A DNA stretch of 64,000 nt from Hyphomonadaceae bacterium (GTDB taxonomy: Bacteria; Pseudomonadota; Alphaproteobacteria; Caulobacterales; Aquidulcibacteraceae): assembly GCA_019753175.1 (NCBI GenBank), contig JAIELK010000004.1, positions 62,001-126,000 on the forward strand, in the 5' to 3' direction. The translations under genes and the position numbers were made by a program. Each line of letters opens with the position of its first letter. Positions within the stretch are counted from its first letter, which is position 1. Shown one piece after another: positions 1-8,233 of the stretch. The notes below the pieces were generated by a model that was given only the letters and a program-made list of their open reading frames with translations, was not told where the DNA came from and searched no databases.

Positions 1-1
1 C

Positions 2-859
2 GTGTTCATCAGTTATCGCCGCTCATCGGCGCTGATCACGGATCACGTCCACGAAAAAGTCACCACGCGATTGGCAGGTGCGCCGGTATTCTTGGACCGC
101 AATGACATTGAGCCCGGCGCCGCGTTTCCTGCGCGATTGCGCGACGCTGTATCCAGCGCCTCCATCGTGTTGGTGATCATCGGCCGCGACTGGATTTCAG
201 CCCAGGACGAGCGGACCTTTCGCCGCCGACTCGACATGCCCAATGATTGGGTGCGTCAGGAAGTTGAGGCGGCGCTCGGCGGCGACGCTTTGGTGATCCC
301 GGTACTGGTCGAAGGGATTCCGATGCCCACCGCCGAGCAGCTGCCGGATTCCATTGTCGCGCTGTCCGAGAAAAACGCCATTACCCTGTCACGCGACCAC
401 TTCAACGAGGACGTCAACAAACTGATCGACTTTCTCGCGGCGCGATTGCCCCGCCGGGCGAACGATGGCGAAAACGGCGTGAAATTTCCTGAACCTGCAG
501 TCGTTCGGCCGGTGCCGCTATCGCCGGAGCAGCTTGCTCACGTGCTGAAGAGTTTGCCGCAATGGCGCGTATCAGAGACGCACCTCAACGACGACCCGCG
601 CTTCGGTGTAGAGCATCGACGCGTCGAGCTGGTCCGTGAGTTTCGCTTCAAGAGCTTCAAGTCCGCCATCGACTTCATGCGCGCCGCCGCCGACATCATC
701 GATGCCCACGGCCATCACCCGCGCTGGGAAAATGTATTTCGCACCGTTACGGTTTGGCTGAGCACATGGGACATCGGGCATCGGCCCTCTGACCGCGACT
801 GGAAGGCGGCGCAGATGCTGGAGGACATCTACAAGAAGTACGCGTCGCAGGATCGTTGA
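2..859 (+). CDS. TIR domain fused to pterin-4a-carbinolamine dehydratase (5' partial)
   Basis: The reading frame is open at the left edge and begins inside the first strand of a TIR domain (FISYRR), so the true start probably lies outside the window; base 2 is merely a GTG. Residues 1-150 read as a bacterial TIR_2 domain, including NDWVRQEVEAAL, where the Glu sits at the position of the TIR NADase glutamate, and the VIPVLVEG strand. Residues about 172-285 match pterin-4a-carbinolamine dehydratase (PCD): the HHP motif is at residues 238-240 after D and A-H-G, followed by STWD near 254-257. PCD normally recycles the pterin cofactor of phenylalanine hydroxylase or acts as a dimerisation factor; TIR domains signal or cleave NAD. 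The linker is continuous with no frameshift. The function of the fusion is unknown. Confidence 0.85.
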   Translation: MFISYRRSSALITDHVHEKVTTRLAGAPVFLDRNDIEPGAAFPARLRDAVSSASIVLVIIGRDWISAQDERTFRRRLDMPNDWVRQEVEAALGGDALVIPVLVEGIPMPTAEQLPDSIVALSEKNAITLSRDHFNEDVNKLIDFLAARLPRRANDGENGVKFPEPAVVRPVPLSPEQLAHVLKSLPQWRVSETHLNDDPRFGVEHRRVELVREFRFKSFKSAIDFMRAAADIIDAHGHHPRWENVFRTVTVWLSTWDIGHRPSDRDWKAAQMLEDIYKKYASQDR

Positions 860-876
860 AGGAACCGCACGACTTG

Positions 877-2466
877 TCAGCTCGGCTGGCCAGCCAAAAT
901 CGCTTCGACCGCAATGCGGCGCGCATCCGCTTCGAGGCCAAGCGCGCGCAGCGAGCGGATGATGCGCTCCAGGCTTTCCGCGTCGAGCCGGGCGGGGCCT
1001 GCCTCGCTGCTGGCGACGATTGCGAGCAGGGCGCCTTCGCCAACGGCGCGCCGCTCGACAGCGCCCGCTAGCGCCACCAGCGCCCCGGCGTCGCCTTGCA
1101 CGCCGCCCTGCGGCGTATTGCGGAGCAGCGCCGATTGCGCCGCTCCCTCCAATTGCACGCCGAGGCCGGCGAGGATGGCGAGGTCGCGCGCAGCCGAGCG
1201 CGGCTGCGAGGCGCCGCGATCGATGCGCCGCTGAACCACGGTTGCGTCGACGCTGTTGCTGAGCACGGCGAGCGCGAGATCGAGCGGCGCAAGCGCTGCT
1301 TCATCGACGCCGGCCGCGCGGGCGCTAGCGACAAGCCGCTGCGACACCGCGACGTCGCCGGTGATCAGCGAGGCGCGCGCAAACATCAGCGCGGCCGCGT
1401 GATCGGGCGCGGTCTGCAACGCGGCAATGTCGGCCTGGAAGAAGCGCGCCGCCGCTTCGAACTCAGCGGCCACGCCGGCTTGGCGCAGCACCGTCGCGAT
1501 TGCAGTGGCCGCCTCGATCGAACCGGGCGCGGCGTCGACTTGGCGCAGCGCGCCAGCAATCACCGGCAAGCCCGTGGTTATCGTCGCGGGCGTTGCGCGC
1601 AGGATGGTGCGCGTTTCGGCCGCGGTCAGCGCGCCGCGCCGGTAGGCGAGCGCCGTAGCTTGCGCGCGCACCGGCTGCTGCGTCGCTTCGCTCCGCGCCA
1701 GCGCGACCAGCGACAGTGTTGAAACGTCGGCGAGCGGGTTGGCGCCTGGGCGCAAATTCCCCGCCAGCGACAATTGCGTGGTCAGTGCGTTTTCGTAGCG
1801 TGCAGCTGGCGGACGCGCCGGCGCTGCGCCGCCGGCTGCGGCGACCGCGCCGGCGAACCAAGCGTCTTCGGCGGCGTTGGTGCGTGCGAGCGACAAAGCG
1901 AGATCAGCAGCGGCGCGATCGCCGGCGGCGGCGGCGCAATAGGCGCGCAAGCGCAGGAGCAACGCGGGCGGCGGGTCGCCGAAATTGGCGCCGCGCCCGC
2001 GCGCACATGCTTCTGATCGGCGTCCGCGCGCCAACTCGGCCTGTGCCGCGAATTGCGCGATCACCGGATCGGAGAGCGATGAATTCGATCCCGCCGCCAT
2101 CGTGGCCAGCTGATCAGCCGCGCCCATGCGCGCGAGCGCATCGAAGCGCATGCGGGCCGCGGTGATGGCGTCACCGCGCGGCGCATCGCCGCCGGAGAAC
2201 AGAACCCGCCGCGCCAGCGCCTGCGCGGAGGGGGATTGGTAAATGGTCGGCAGGCGCTCGAACGCGGTCGCCAGAAGATTGGGGTCGCTGCGCGTCCAGA
2301 GATCGGCCGACAGCGCCCCCTCGGCGCGGCTCAGCGCGCTGACGCTCCAGGCGTCCAACTCGCGCAGCGACTGGACCTCAACCGGGCGCGGCAGGTTCTG
2401 CTGGGCAAGCGCGTTCGCCGGGGCGACGGCGACCAGGGCTGCGATCGCCAAGCTTCGATTAATCAT
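877..2466 (-). CDS. Secreted alanine-rich helical protein, function unknown
   Basis: A protein of 529 residues with a clear Sec signal peptide (residues 1-21, cleavage after ANALA) and an otherwise Ala/Arg/Leu-rich sequence that looks like stacked helices, possibly TPR-like. I do not recognise a catalytic motif. The start is supported by an AGGACGAG-type ribosome site just upstream of ATG 2466. It lies 10 bases downstream of the small membrane gene at 2477-2665, so the two are probably one transcript, divergent from aroK. It likely acts in the periplasm. Confidence is high that it is a gene and low on function. Confidence 0.75.
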   Translation of the reverse strand: MINRSLAIAALVAVAPANALAQQNLPRPVEVQSLRELDAWSVSALSRAEGALSADLWTRSDPNLLATAFERLPTIYQSPSAQALARRVLFSGGDAPRGDAITAARMRFDALARMGAADQLATMAAGSNSSLSDPVIAQFAAQAELARGRRSEACARGRGANFGDPPPALLLRLRAYCAAAAGDRAAADLALSLARTNAAEDAWFAGAVAAAGGAAPARPPAARYENALTTQLSLAGNLRPGANPLADVSTLSLVALARSEATQQPVRAQATALAYRRGALTAAETRTILRATPATITTGLPVIAGALRQVDAAPGSIEAATAIATVLRQAGVAAEFEAAARFFQADIAALQTAPDHAAALMFARASLITGDVAVSQRLVASARAAGVDEAALAPLDLALAVLSNSVDATVVQRRIDRGASQPRSAARDLAILAGLGVQLEGAAQSALLRNTPQGGVQGDAGALVALAGAVERRAVGEGALLAIVASSEAGPARLDAESLERIIRSLRALGLEADARRIAVEAILAGQPS

Positions 2467-2476
2467 GTGACTCGTC

Positions 2477-2665
2477 CTATTGCTTGAACGCGTCTGGAAG
2501 ATCGATGCGGATTTCTTGTGGCGGCGGCGCCAGGACGTCGGCCTGGCGGATGAAAAAGATGAACAAACCTATGGATACGGCCAAGCCGACGCCGATCACA
2601 ACCAAGCGTGCGGATGCCGGCGTGCGCCTCGAGAACGCGTTGCGCCGTCTTCTGCGTCTGAACAT
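2477..2665 (-). CDS. Small single-pass membrane protein
   Basis: A 62-residue protein with an Arg-rich N-terminus (about residues 1-20), one hydrophobic segment (about 21-43, LVVIGVGLAVSIGLFIFFI) and a short proline-containing tail, probably periplasmic by the positive-inside rule. It precedes the secreted helical protein by 10 bases and is presumably cotranscribed with it. No family is recognised. Confidence 0.65.
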   Translation of the reverse strand: MFRRRRRRNAFSRRTPASARLVVIGVGLAVSIGLFIFFIRQADVLAPPPQEIRIDLPDAFKQ

Positions 2666-2730
2666 GTCGCTCCGTTAGCCCCTGCCGTTGCGAGCGGGCA
2701 AGATTGACTGCAAAATGTGGCGAGTTTGTT

Positions 2731-2758
2731 GCCCCTTAAGCCATTTACCATAAGGGGC
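2731..2758. promoter_or_regulatory. 8-bp inverted repeat between divergent genes
   Basis: GCCCCTTA (2731-2738) and its perfect complement TAAGGGGC (2751-2758) flank a 12-base spacer in the gap between the small membrane gene (minus) and aroK (plus). A run of four T follows on the plus strand, so it could be an operator or a weak terminator; the sequence alone does not decide. Confidence 0.4.
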
Positions 2759-2774
2759 GGTTTTGAGGTGAGTC

Positions 2775-3368
2775 GTGACCGGCCCGGAGAGCAGCGATGT
2801 AGGCGTGCGCAATGAAGCCGCCGCGGCGCTCTCGGACCCGCCGCTGGCGCTCGACCGCACCGTCGCGCTGGTCGGGCTCATGGGATCGGGCAAGACCACG
2901 GTGGGACGCCGCCTCGCCCGCGTTCTCAACATGTCGTTCGTAGACGCCGACGACGAGATCGAAGCCGCCGCGGGGCAGAGCGTCTCGGAGATCTTCTCCC
3001 AGCATGGCGAGCCGGAGTTCCGGCGCGGCGAGCGGCAGGTGATCGCGCGCTTGCTTTCCGGGACGCCGCACGTGCTTGCCACCGGCGGCGGCGCCTTCAT
3101 CGATCCGGAGACGCGCGCGCTGATGAAGCAGCGCGCCATCTCGGTGTGGCTGAAAGCGCCGCTCGACGTGCTGATGCGGCGCGTCACCCGCCGCGACCAT
3201 CGCCCGCTGTTGAAGCTGGACGATCCCAAAAGCGTTATGGCGCGGCTGATGGAGCAGCGCTATCCAATCTACGCTGAAGCCGACATCACCATCGAAACCG
3301 GCGCCGGCCCGCACAATGCCGCGGTCGACGCCATCCTCGCCGCCTTGAAAGAGCGTTTCCCCGCATGA
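2775..3368 (+). CDS. aroK: Shikimate kinase
   Basis: Phosphorylates shikimate with ATP in the chorismate pathway (cytosol). The P-loop GLMGSGKT lies at residues 34-41, followed by the family's DADDEIE Mg/shikimate site, the FRRGE arginine motif, the TGGGAF glycine motif and a lid region with RRDHRPLL. The 197-residue length is normal for an alphaproteobacterial AroK with a short N-terminal extension. A GTG start at 2775 is chosen because GAGGTGAG lies just upstream. Its stop overlaps the aroB start in ATGA, so the two are translationally coupled. Confidence 0.95.
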   Translation: MTGPESSDVGVRNEAAAALSDPPLALDRTVALVGLMGSGKTTVGRRLARVLNMSFVDADDEIEAAAGQSVSEIFSQHGEPEFRRGERQVIARLLSGTPHVLATGGGAFIDPETRALMKQRAISVWLKAPLDVLMRRVTRRDHRPLLKLDDPKSVMARLMEQRYPIYAEADITIETGAGPHNAAVDAILAALKERFPA

Positions 3369-4471
3369 GCCAAATCATTCCCGTTCAACTCGGCGCGCGC
3401 GCGTACGAGGCGCATCTCGGCGCGGGCCTGATGGCGCGCGCCGGCGAGCTGATCGCGCCGTTCGCGCCGTCGGGCCGCGTCTTCGTCGTCACCGACAAGA
3501 CGGTGGCCAAGCTGCATGGCGCGGCGCTGATGCGCTCGCTTGGCGCGGCGGGCCTGCGCACGGCGACGGTGATCCTGCAGCCGGGCGAAGGCTCAAAGAG
3601 CTTCCGTGGGCTTGAAAAGCTGTGCCGTCAGCTCTTGCAGGCCGACATTCATCGCAACGATCTCGTCGTCGCTTTCGGCGGCGGCGTGATCGGCGACCTT
3701 GCCGGCCTTGCGGCAGCGCTGGTCAAGCGCGGGGTCGCTTTCGTACAGATTCCGACGACGCTGCTGGCGCAAGTGGACTCAAGCGTCGGCGGCAAGACCG
3801 CGATCGACACGCCAGAAGGCAAGAACCTCGTCGGCCTCATTCACCAGCCGCGCCTGGTGATCGCCGATATCGACGCGCTGCGCACGCTGAGCGTGCGGGA
3901 ACGCCGCGCCGGCTACGCTGAGATCGTCAAGGTCGGCCTGATCGGCGATGCGCCCTTCTTCCGCTGGTGCGAGGGGAGCGTCGCCGCCGTGCTTGCCTGC
4001 GAGGAAGAGCCGCTGCTCAACGCCGTGCAAACCGCAATCGCCTTCAAGGCGCGCATCGTCGAAGCCGACGAGCGCGAGGAGGGTGAGCGCGCGCTCTTGA
4101 ACTTCGGCCACACGTTCGCGCACGCGCTGGAAGCGCATAACGGCTATGACGGGGCGCTGTTGCACGGCGAGGCGGTGGCCGCCGGCATGGCGCTGGCGTT
4201 CAAGCTTTCGGCCGCGCTTGGTTATTGCAGCGAAGCGGAAGAGCGCCGCGTGCGCGCGCATCTGCTGGAAGCCGGCTTCACGCTCGATCTCCGCGAGCTG
4301 CCCGGCGCGCCCTACAATATGCACGACCTGATGGCGCTCATGTCCAAGGACAAGAAAGCCGAGGCCGGCAAGCTCACCTTCATCCTCGCCCGCGCGCCGG
4401 GCCGCGCCTTCATCGAGAAGGACGTGCCCGCCGACGTGGTCGCGGAAATCCTGCAAAGTGAACTGAAATGA
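3365..4471 (+). CDS. aroB: 3-Dehydroquinate synthase
   Basis: Converts DAHP to 3-dehydroquinate, the second step of the shikimate pathway; NAD- and metal-dependent. Visible family motifs include GGGVIGDLAGLAAAL (NAD binding), PTTLLAQVDSSVGGKTAI (substrate site) and the metal-ligand regions NFGHTFAHALE and LLHGEAVAAGM. The 368-residue length is typical. It overlaps aroK at the start and the CNNM/CorC gene at the end, each by four bases, giving a compact three-gene operon. Confidence 0.96.
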   Translation: MSQIIPVQLGARAYEAHLGAGLMARAGELIAPFAPSGRVFVVTDKTVAKLHGAALMRSLGAAGLRTATVILQPGEGSKSFRGLEKLCRQLLQADIHRNDLVVAFGGGVIGDLAGLAAALVKRGVAFVQIPTTLLAQVDSSVGGKTAIDTPEGKNLVGLIHQPRLVIADIDALRTLSVRERRAGYAEIVKVGLIGDAPFFRWCEGSVAAVLACEEEPLLNAVQTAIAFKARIVEADEREEGERALLNFGHTFAHALEAHNGYDGALLHGEAVAAGMALAFKLSAALGYCSEAEERRVRAHLLEAGFTLDLRELPGAPYNMHDLMALMSKDKKAEAGKLTFILARAPGRAFIEKDVPADVVAEILQSELK

Positions 4472-5754
4472 CCGCATCCTTACTCGCCGCCGCCGGCGTG
4501 ATCGCCGTGCTGATCCTGCTCAACGCCTTCTTTTCCGCCGCCGAGACCGCGCTCACCGGCGCCTCGCGCGCGCGGATGGCCGGCCTTGAGCGCGAAGGCG
4601 ACCGCGCCGCCAAGCGCGTCAACGCGCTGAATGAGGATCGCGAGCGCATGATCGGCGCCGTGCTCTTGGGCGCCAACATCGTGCAGATCGCCGCCTCCGC
4701 CATCGCCGCCACCATCTTCGTCGGCCTCTACGGCGAATTCGGCCCGCTGATCACCACTTTGGTGCTGACGCCGCTCTTGCTGGTGTTCGGCGAAGTGGGG
4801 CCGAAGACTGTCGCCATCACCTATGCCGACAACATCGCCCGCTTTGTCGCCGGGCCGGTGCAAGGCATGGTGCGCGTGCTGTCGCCGATCGTCATCTCGG
4901 TGCAGTGGATCGTCAACAACACGCTGAAGCTGTTTGGCGTGCGCGTCGATGAAAACGTCGACGTGCTGTCGGTCGCGCGCGCCGAAATCGCCGGCGCCGT
5001 CGAGATGCACGCCGAAGAGGGCGGCGTCGAAGCCGAAACCCGCCATCGCCTGCTCGGCGCGCTCGATCTCTCCGAACTCACCGTCGCCGACGTCATGATC
5101 CATCGCAAGGCGATCAAACTGCTCGACGTCGATCTGCCCTCGCGCGAGATCATCGCCCAAGCCATGGCCTCCTCGCACACGCGCTTGCCGCTCTACAAGG
5201 ACGAGCCGGAGAACATCGTCGGCGTGCTGCACGCGCGCGACTTGCTCCGCGCCGTCTCCGAAAAGGGCCGCGACGGCTTCGTCGCCAGCGAGGTGATGCG
5301 CACGCCCTGGTTCGCGCCGATGACCACGAGCGCGGAAGATCAGCTGGCGGAATTCCTGCGCCGGCGCGAGCATTTCGCGCTGGTGGTGGACGAGTACGGC
5401 GCGCTGATGGGCCTCGTCACGCTTGAAGACATCCTCGAAGAGATCGTCGGCGACATCAAGGACGAGCACGACATCGCCATCCAAGGCGTGCGCCCGCAGC
5501 CCGACGGCAGCGTCAATGTCGACGGCACGGTGCCGATCCGCGATCTCAATCGCATGATGAACTGGGACCTGCCCGACGAAGAGGCGGTCACCGTCGCCGG
5601 CCTCGTCATCCACGAAGCGCAGTCGATCCCCGAGCCCGGCCAGCGCTTCGCCTTCCACGGCTATCGCTTCCAGGTGCTGCGCCGCCAACGCAACCAGCTC
5701 ACCGCGCTGCGCGTCGAGCGCGAGCTGGAGCGCGACGGGATGGAGGGGGGGTAG
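4468..5754 (+). CDS. CNNM/CorC-type membrane protein with CBS pair (hemolysin C family)
   Basis: A 428-residue protein with an N-terminal DUF21/CNNM transmembrane domain (about 1-180), two CBS domains (about 200-320, including MIHRKAIKLLDVD and VDEYGALMGLVTLEDILEEIVGDI) and a C-terminal CorC_HlyC domain (about 345-425). The family is linked to Mg/Co ion transport or extrusion at the inner membrane. The start overlaps the aroB stop in ATGA. The order aroK-aroB-CNNM recurs in Caulobacterales from memory. A role in shikimate metabolism is not implied. Confidence 0.9.
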   Translation: MTASLLAAAGVIAVLILLNAFFSAAETALTGASRARMAGLEREGDRAAKRVNALNEDRERMIGAVLLGANIVQIAASAIAATIFVGLYGEFGPLITTLVLTPLLLVFGEVGPKTVAITYADNIARFVAGPVQGMVRVLSPIVISVQWIVNNTLKLFGVRVDENVDVLSVARAEIAGAVEMHAEEGGVEAETRHRLLGALDLSELTVADVMIHRKAIKLLDVDLPSREIIAQAMASSHTRLPLYKDEPENIVGVLHARDLLRAVSEKGRDGFVASEVMRTPWFAPMTTSAEDQLAEFLRRREHFALVVDEYGALMGLVTLEDILEEIVGDIKDEHDIAIQGVRPQPDGSVNVDGTVPIRDLNRMMNWDLPDEEAVTVAGLVIHEAQSIPEPGQRFAFHGYRFQVLRRQRNQLTALRVERELERDGMEGG

Positions 5755-5771
5755 GGGCGCAGAATTGGCTC

Positions 5772-5861
5772 GTCATCCCGGGACGTCGCGTTAGCGACGA
5801 ACCCGGGACCCAGGGCTGTCGCCTGCCGCTGTGCGTCTCCTGGGTCCCGGCTCTCCTGGAC
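5772..5861. repeat. Dispersed palindromic repeat A, copy 1
   Basis: Starts GTCATCCCGGGACGTCGCG, contains the small palindrome CGTCGCGTTAGCGACG and continues through a CTGGGTCCCGG arm. Related copies are at 35968-36081, 49588-49693 and 51700-51744, all intergenic. The right terminus seems eroded compared with copy 2. Confidence 0.7.
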
Positions 5862-5957
5862 AATTCTTGGCTCGTGAAGGATTCGTGGTGATGGGCGTGG
5901 GGGCGGTGATATCCGGAACCGGCTATAGCGCGTTGGTGGCAAACGGGCGCGAGCAGG

Positions 5958-6536
5958 ATGCTGCCAACGCACTTGCAGCCAGCCGAATGGCGTCAGGGTT
6001 CCCACTATGGGCTCAGCCCTTTGCCGCACAGCTATCGACGCAAGCTCTTTCGAACCTACAAGCACTGTACGGTGTGGGCCTCAACACTTGTCCGGGGTTG
6101 TAAACTGCGTAGACGATTCAACTGGCGCCTGGCTCTAGCATGCTGCGTGATTGTCAGTGCATTGGTTGCGGTCGCGTCTGCAATCTGGCTCGGATTGCCG
6201 CTCGGCTTTCCGTTGTTTGCGCTTATGGCAGGCGTATGGATGTTGATTCGCTGGTCTCACTCCGAACTCGCGATTCAGGATGGTGGGAGTACAAGTCAGT
6301 CCGCGACACGGCCGAGTAGGATGCACAAGTGGGGCAGGCTGTCAGCATACGCCGGCTACGCGATTACTTTTGCAGCATGTCTCCTGTTAGTTTGGGCGTC
6401 ATTCCAGAGTGGCAGAGGCTTTAGCGCCAGCACTGTGAACACCATTGTTCTGTTGGCGCTTTCTGGGCTGTTGCTGTCGACAGTTGGGCATGTCTTGCAG
6501 TTTCTAGCCGAAGCGAAGAGAGAGCGACATGATTGA
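5958..6536 (+). CDS. Four-helix membrane protein, function unknown
   Basis: The open frame encodes up to 192 residues. The part from about residue 50 onward shows four hydrophobic segments, paired as two hairpins separated by a Ser/Thr-rich loop. ATG 5958 gives an unconvincing basic N-terminus; GTG 6072, about 38 codons in, would start just before the first helix. Codon use is visibly A+T-richer than the neighbours, suggesting foreign origin. The gene lies between repeats A1 and B1 with no partner of known function. Confidence 0.45.
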   Translation: MLPTHLQPAEWRQGSHYGLSPLPHSYRRKLFRTYKHCTVWASTLVRGCKLRRRFNWRLALACCVIVSALVAVASAIWLGLPLGFPLFALMAGVWMLIRWSHSELAIQDGGSTSQSATRPSRMHKWGRLSAYAGYAITFAACLLLVWASFQSGRGFSASTVNTIVLLALSGLLLSTVGHVLQFLAEAKRERHD

Positions 6537-6556
6537 GATGAGCGGGATGCAGCAAC

Positions 6557-6655
6557 ATGCGTGATGATGAGCCGCCGAGTTATAGCACAATTTCTACCGT
6601 CGTGATCTTGACTACTGCTATTCTGTTTTTCTTAGTGAACCAATGCCGCTCTTAG
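6557..6655 (+). CDS. Possible 32-residue single-pass membrane peptide
   Basis: An ATG at 6557 opens 32 codons ending in TAG: a short acidic head (MRDDEPPSYS) followed by a hydrophobic stretch VVILTTAILFFLV and a polar tail. It starts about 20 bases after the upstream membrane gene. There is no strong ribosome site, and it could be chance in an A+T-richer stretch. Confidence 0.25.
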   Translation: MRDDEPPSYSTISTVVILTTAILFFLVNQCRS

Positions 6656-6756
6656 ATTGCTCCTAACGGCGGCCGCTGCTTTGGGAACGCTCTTGCAAGC
6701 TGACCCGGAACCACCACCTCCTATACCGACACCGGGCTCGTCTTCAGGGGCGAGTA

Positions 6757-6924
6757 TTGCAATGCTATCAAGAGCAGAGGGAGCCGTTCTTTACCTCCGA
6801 GTTCGTCGACGTATTCCTGGCTGTTGCTCGCACTTTCCGCGAGGAGGTTTCACGCTTGGAGCGTGCTTATCCCGAAACTGAAATTGCAATAAGTGTGACG
6901 TTCTCCCCTCGAAGAGGTCTGTAA
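6757..6924 (+). pseudogene. Fragment of an unknown protein, probably frameshifted
   Basis: This frame ends at TAA 6922-6924 and encodes about 55 residues with a natural-looking amphipathic helix (DVFLAVARTFREEVSRLERA) followed by a beta-like end (EIAISVTFS). It has no good start codon of its own (TTG 6757 is the best). The overlapping frame at 6657-6881 begins with a signal-like LLLTAAAALGTLL and a proline linker and then turns nonsensical. Joining the two would need a one-base shift near 6750-6760, so this looks like a decayed secreted-protein gene. Confidence 0.35.
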
Positions 6925-6975
6925 TTCAAGTCACTGTGCGGCACGCTATTTTCCACGGATATCACTATACCCCCC

Positions 6976-7112
6976 CCCGTGGGCGGGAGAAGGTGGCCCG
7001 AAGGGCCGGATGAGGGTGGGCGCGTGGGATTGTGCGCGCCGTTCTACTTTTGCGCCGCGCCCCCTCATCCGTCAGCTTCGCTGACACCTTCTCCCCCTCA
7101 CGGGGAGAAGGG
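6976..7112. repeat. Dispersed palindromic repeat B, copy 1
   Basis: Two inverted arms, left GGGAGAAGGTGGCCCGAAGG...GGATGAGGG and right CCCTCATCC...CACCTTCTCCCCCTCACGGGG, flank a roughly 45-base centre. Each arm carries its own small hairpin (GGCCCGAAGGGCC; GTCAGCTTCGCTGAC). The same arms recur at 7700-7838, 47250-47283 and, more diverged, 52372-52523. A C9 run precedes it at 6970. Confidence 0.75.
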
Positions 7113-7159
7113 CGCGCTGTGGATAGGGCGCGACTTATCCGACCCAGATGCAAGCCGCG

Positions 7160-7700
7160 CTATCATCCCCCCATCGCTCCACGAGGAGAGCAGTTGGATC
7201 CCTGTTCGAACGATGTGACGAGCGATGTGATCGAGCGTGATCATCGGCGCTTCTCCGCCAGCCGGGCGAAAGGACCGGCCTCCAAGGATCGGCGGGATCG
7301 ATCCACGGCGTGCGGGGGCGGCGAACGGTTCACGAAAACGGCGCGCAGAGCGCACGTGTGCGAACGCGTGGTCAAGCCAGGCAGCGCGCCGGATTTGAGA
7401 ACCTGCTCGTAGCGCGCCGACGATGAAGCCCGCCGGGTGGTAACGGCGGGAAGACGAACGCGGGATCGCTTGCGGACACAAGCGACCGCCACGCCTTCGG
7501 CCGCGCCGCCTCCAAGAGTGAAACACCTCTCGCGACGGCGCCGGAGCCCAACGATCACGGGACGCGGGCGATCGCGTCGGTGGCGCCGTCCTTGATCGGC
7601 GCATTGCGTTGGCGCGTTCTCCCGCGTCCCGCTCTCCGCTTTCTTCGGGCCGCAAGGCCGACAAGGATGACGCATGGCTATGGCTAGGAATCGTACAACA
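7160..7700. other. GC-rich structured stretch with no convincing gene; candidate non-coding RNA
   Basis: Between repeats B1 and B2 lie about 540 bases in which long frames are open on both strands but give only Arg/Pro/Ser-rich text. Two tight hairpins stand next to each other: CCCGCCG/CGGCGGG at 7429-7435/7444-7450 with an 8-base loop GGTGGTAA, and TCGCTTG/CAAGCGA at 7466-7472/7479-7485 with loop CGGACA. More GC-rich self-complementary segments follow to about 7550. It does not match tmRNA, SRP, RNase P or 6S RNA as I know them. It may be transcribed RNA or the core of a mobile repeat. Confidence 0.35.
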
Positions 7701-7838
7701 CCCCTCTCCCCCTCGCGGGGGAGAGGGCAGGGTGAGGGGGCGGGGTTGAGAGCTCGCGGCGAAGGTCGCGACAGCGCGGTCAGCCGCCCCCTCATCCGGC
7801 GCTGCGCGCCACCTTCTCCCCCTCGCGGGGGCGAAGGA
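7700..7838. repeat. Dispersed palindromic repeat B, copy 2
   Basis: Begins with CCCCTCTCCCCCTCGCGGGG, contains a GGGTGAGGGGGCGGGG centre and ends with CCTCATCCGGCGCTGCGCGC then CACCTTCTCCCCCTCGCGGG. Its last bases, GGGGGCGAAGGACG, run directly into the ATG at 7841, so the repeat edge supplies the apparent ribosome binding site of the next gene. Confidence 0.75.
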
Positions 7839-7840
7839 CG

Positions 7841-8221
7841 ATGATCACCAACCCCCGCACCGAAGCCGAGCACGCCTTGAAACAGGCGCAGCGCGCCGCC
7901 AAACGCGGCGACATCAAGGAAGCAGAGCGCTGGTCGAAAACCGCCGAGCGCATGGTCGCAGCGGCCGAGAAGCTCCGTGCGCTGCCGGCGCCCGAGGCCG
8001 AGCCAGACGAGGAAGCCTTGCGCGCCGAATTGCGTGCGCGTCTGCGCCGCTTGGCTGACGCCGCCTACGACCTCGATCGATGGCAAGAGGAGCGCGACCA
8101 ATACGAAGCAGCGGTCGGCAAAGCCGTGCGCGAAGGCGCGCCAATGCCGGACCCGCTCAGGCCGTGCCCGGGCGATGAGGCTTATCTGGAGAAAATCGGA
8201 AGAGGAGAGATCAAGGAATAG
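7841..8221 (+). CDS. Small charged helical protein, function unknown
   Basis: A 126-residue soluble protein made of charged helices (EAEHALKQAQRAAKRGDIKE, a TPR-like first helix pair, then a coiled-coil-like segment around 60-90) with a proline-containing tail. No catalytic motif or family is recognised. The ATG at 7841 is preceded by GAAGGACG, which belongs to the end of repeat B2. It is convergent with argJ, whose stop is 12 bases away. Codon use matches the chromosome, so I believe it is a real gene. Confidence 0.6.
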   Translation: MITNPRTEAEHALKQAQRAAKRGDIKEAERWSKTAERMVAAAEKLRALPAPEAEPDEEALRAELRARLRRLADAAYDLDRWQEERDQYEAAVGKAVREGAPMPDPLRPCPGDEAYLEKIGRGEIKE

Positions 8222-8233
8222 CCGCGTCGCCGC

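Noticed and set aside
5831-6103. 90-codon frame starting inside repeat A1
   Set aside because: Its start lies in the repeat and it overlaps the better membrane-protein frame; no recognisable feature.
6970-6978. C9 homopolymer as evidence of phase variation
   Set aside because: It is intergenic at the edge of repeat B1 and not within a gene or promoter that I can identify; it may also be an assembly-length error.
7241-8101. Minus-strand frame of 286 codons through repeat B2 and the 7841 gene
   Set aside because: It runs through a palindromic repeat and antisense to the 7841 gene, and gives Arg/Pro-rich text; more likely non-coding.
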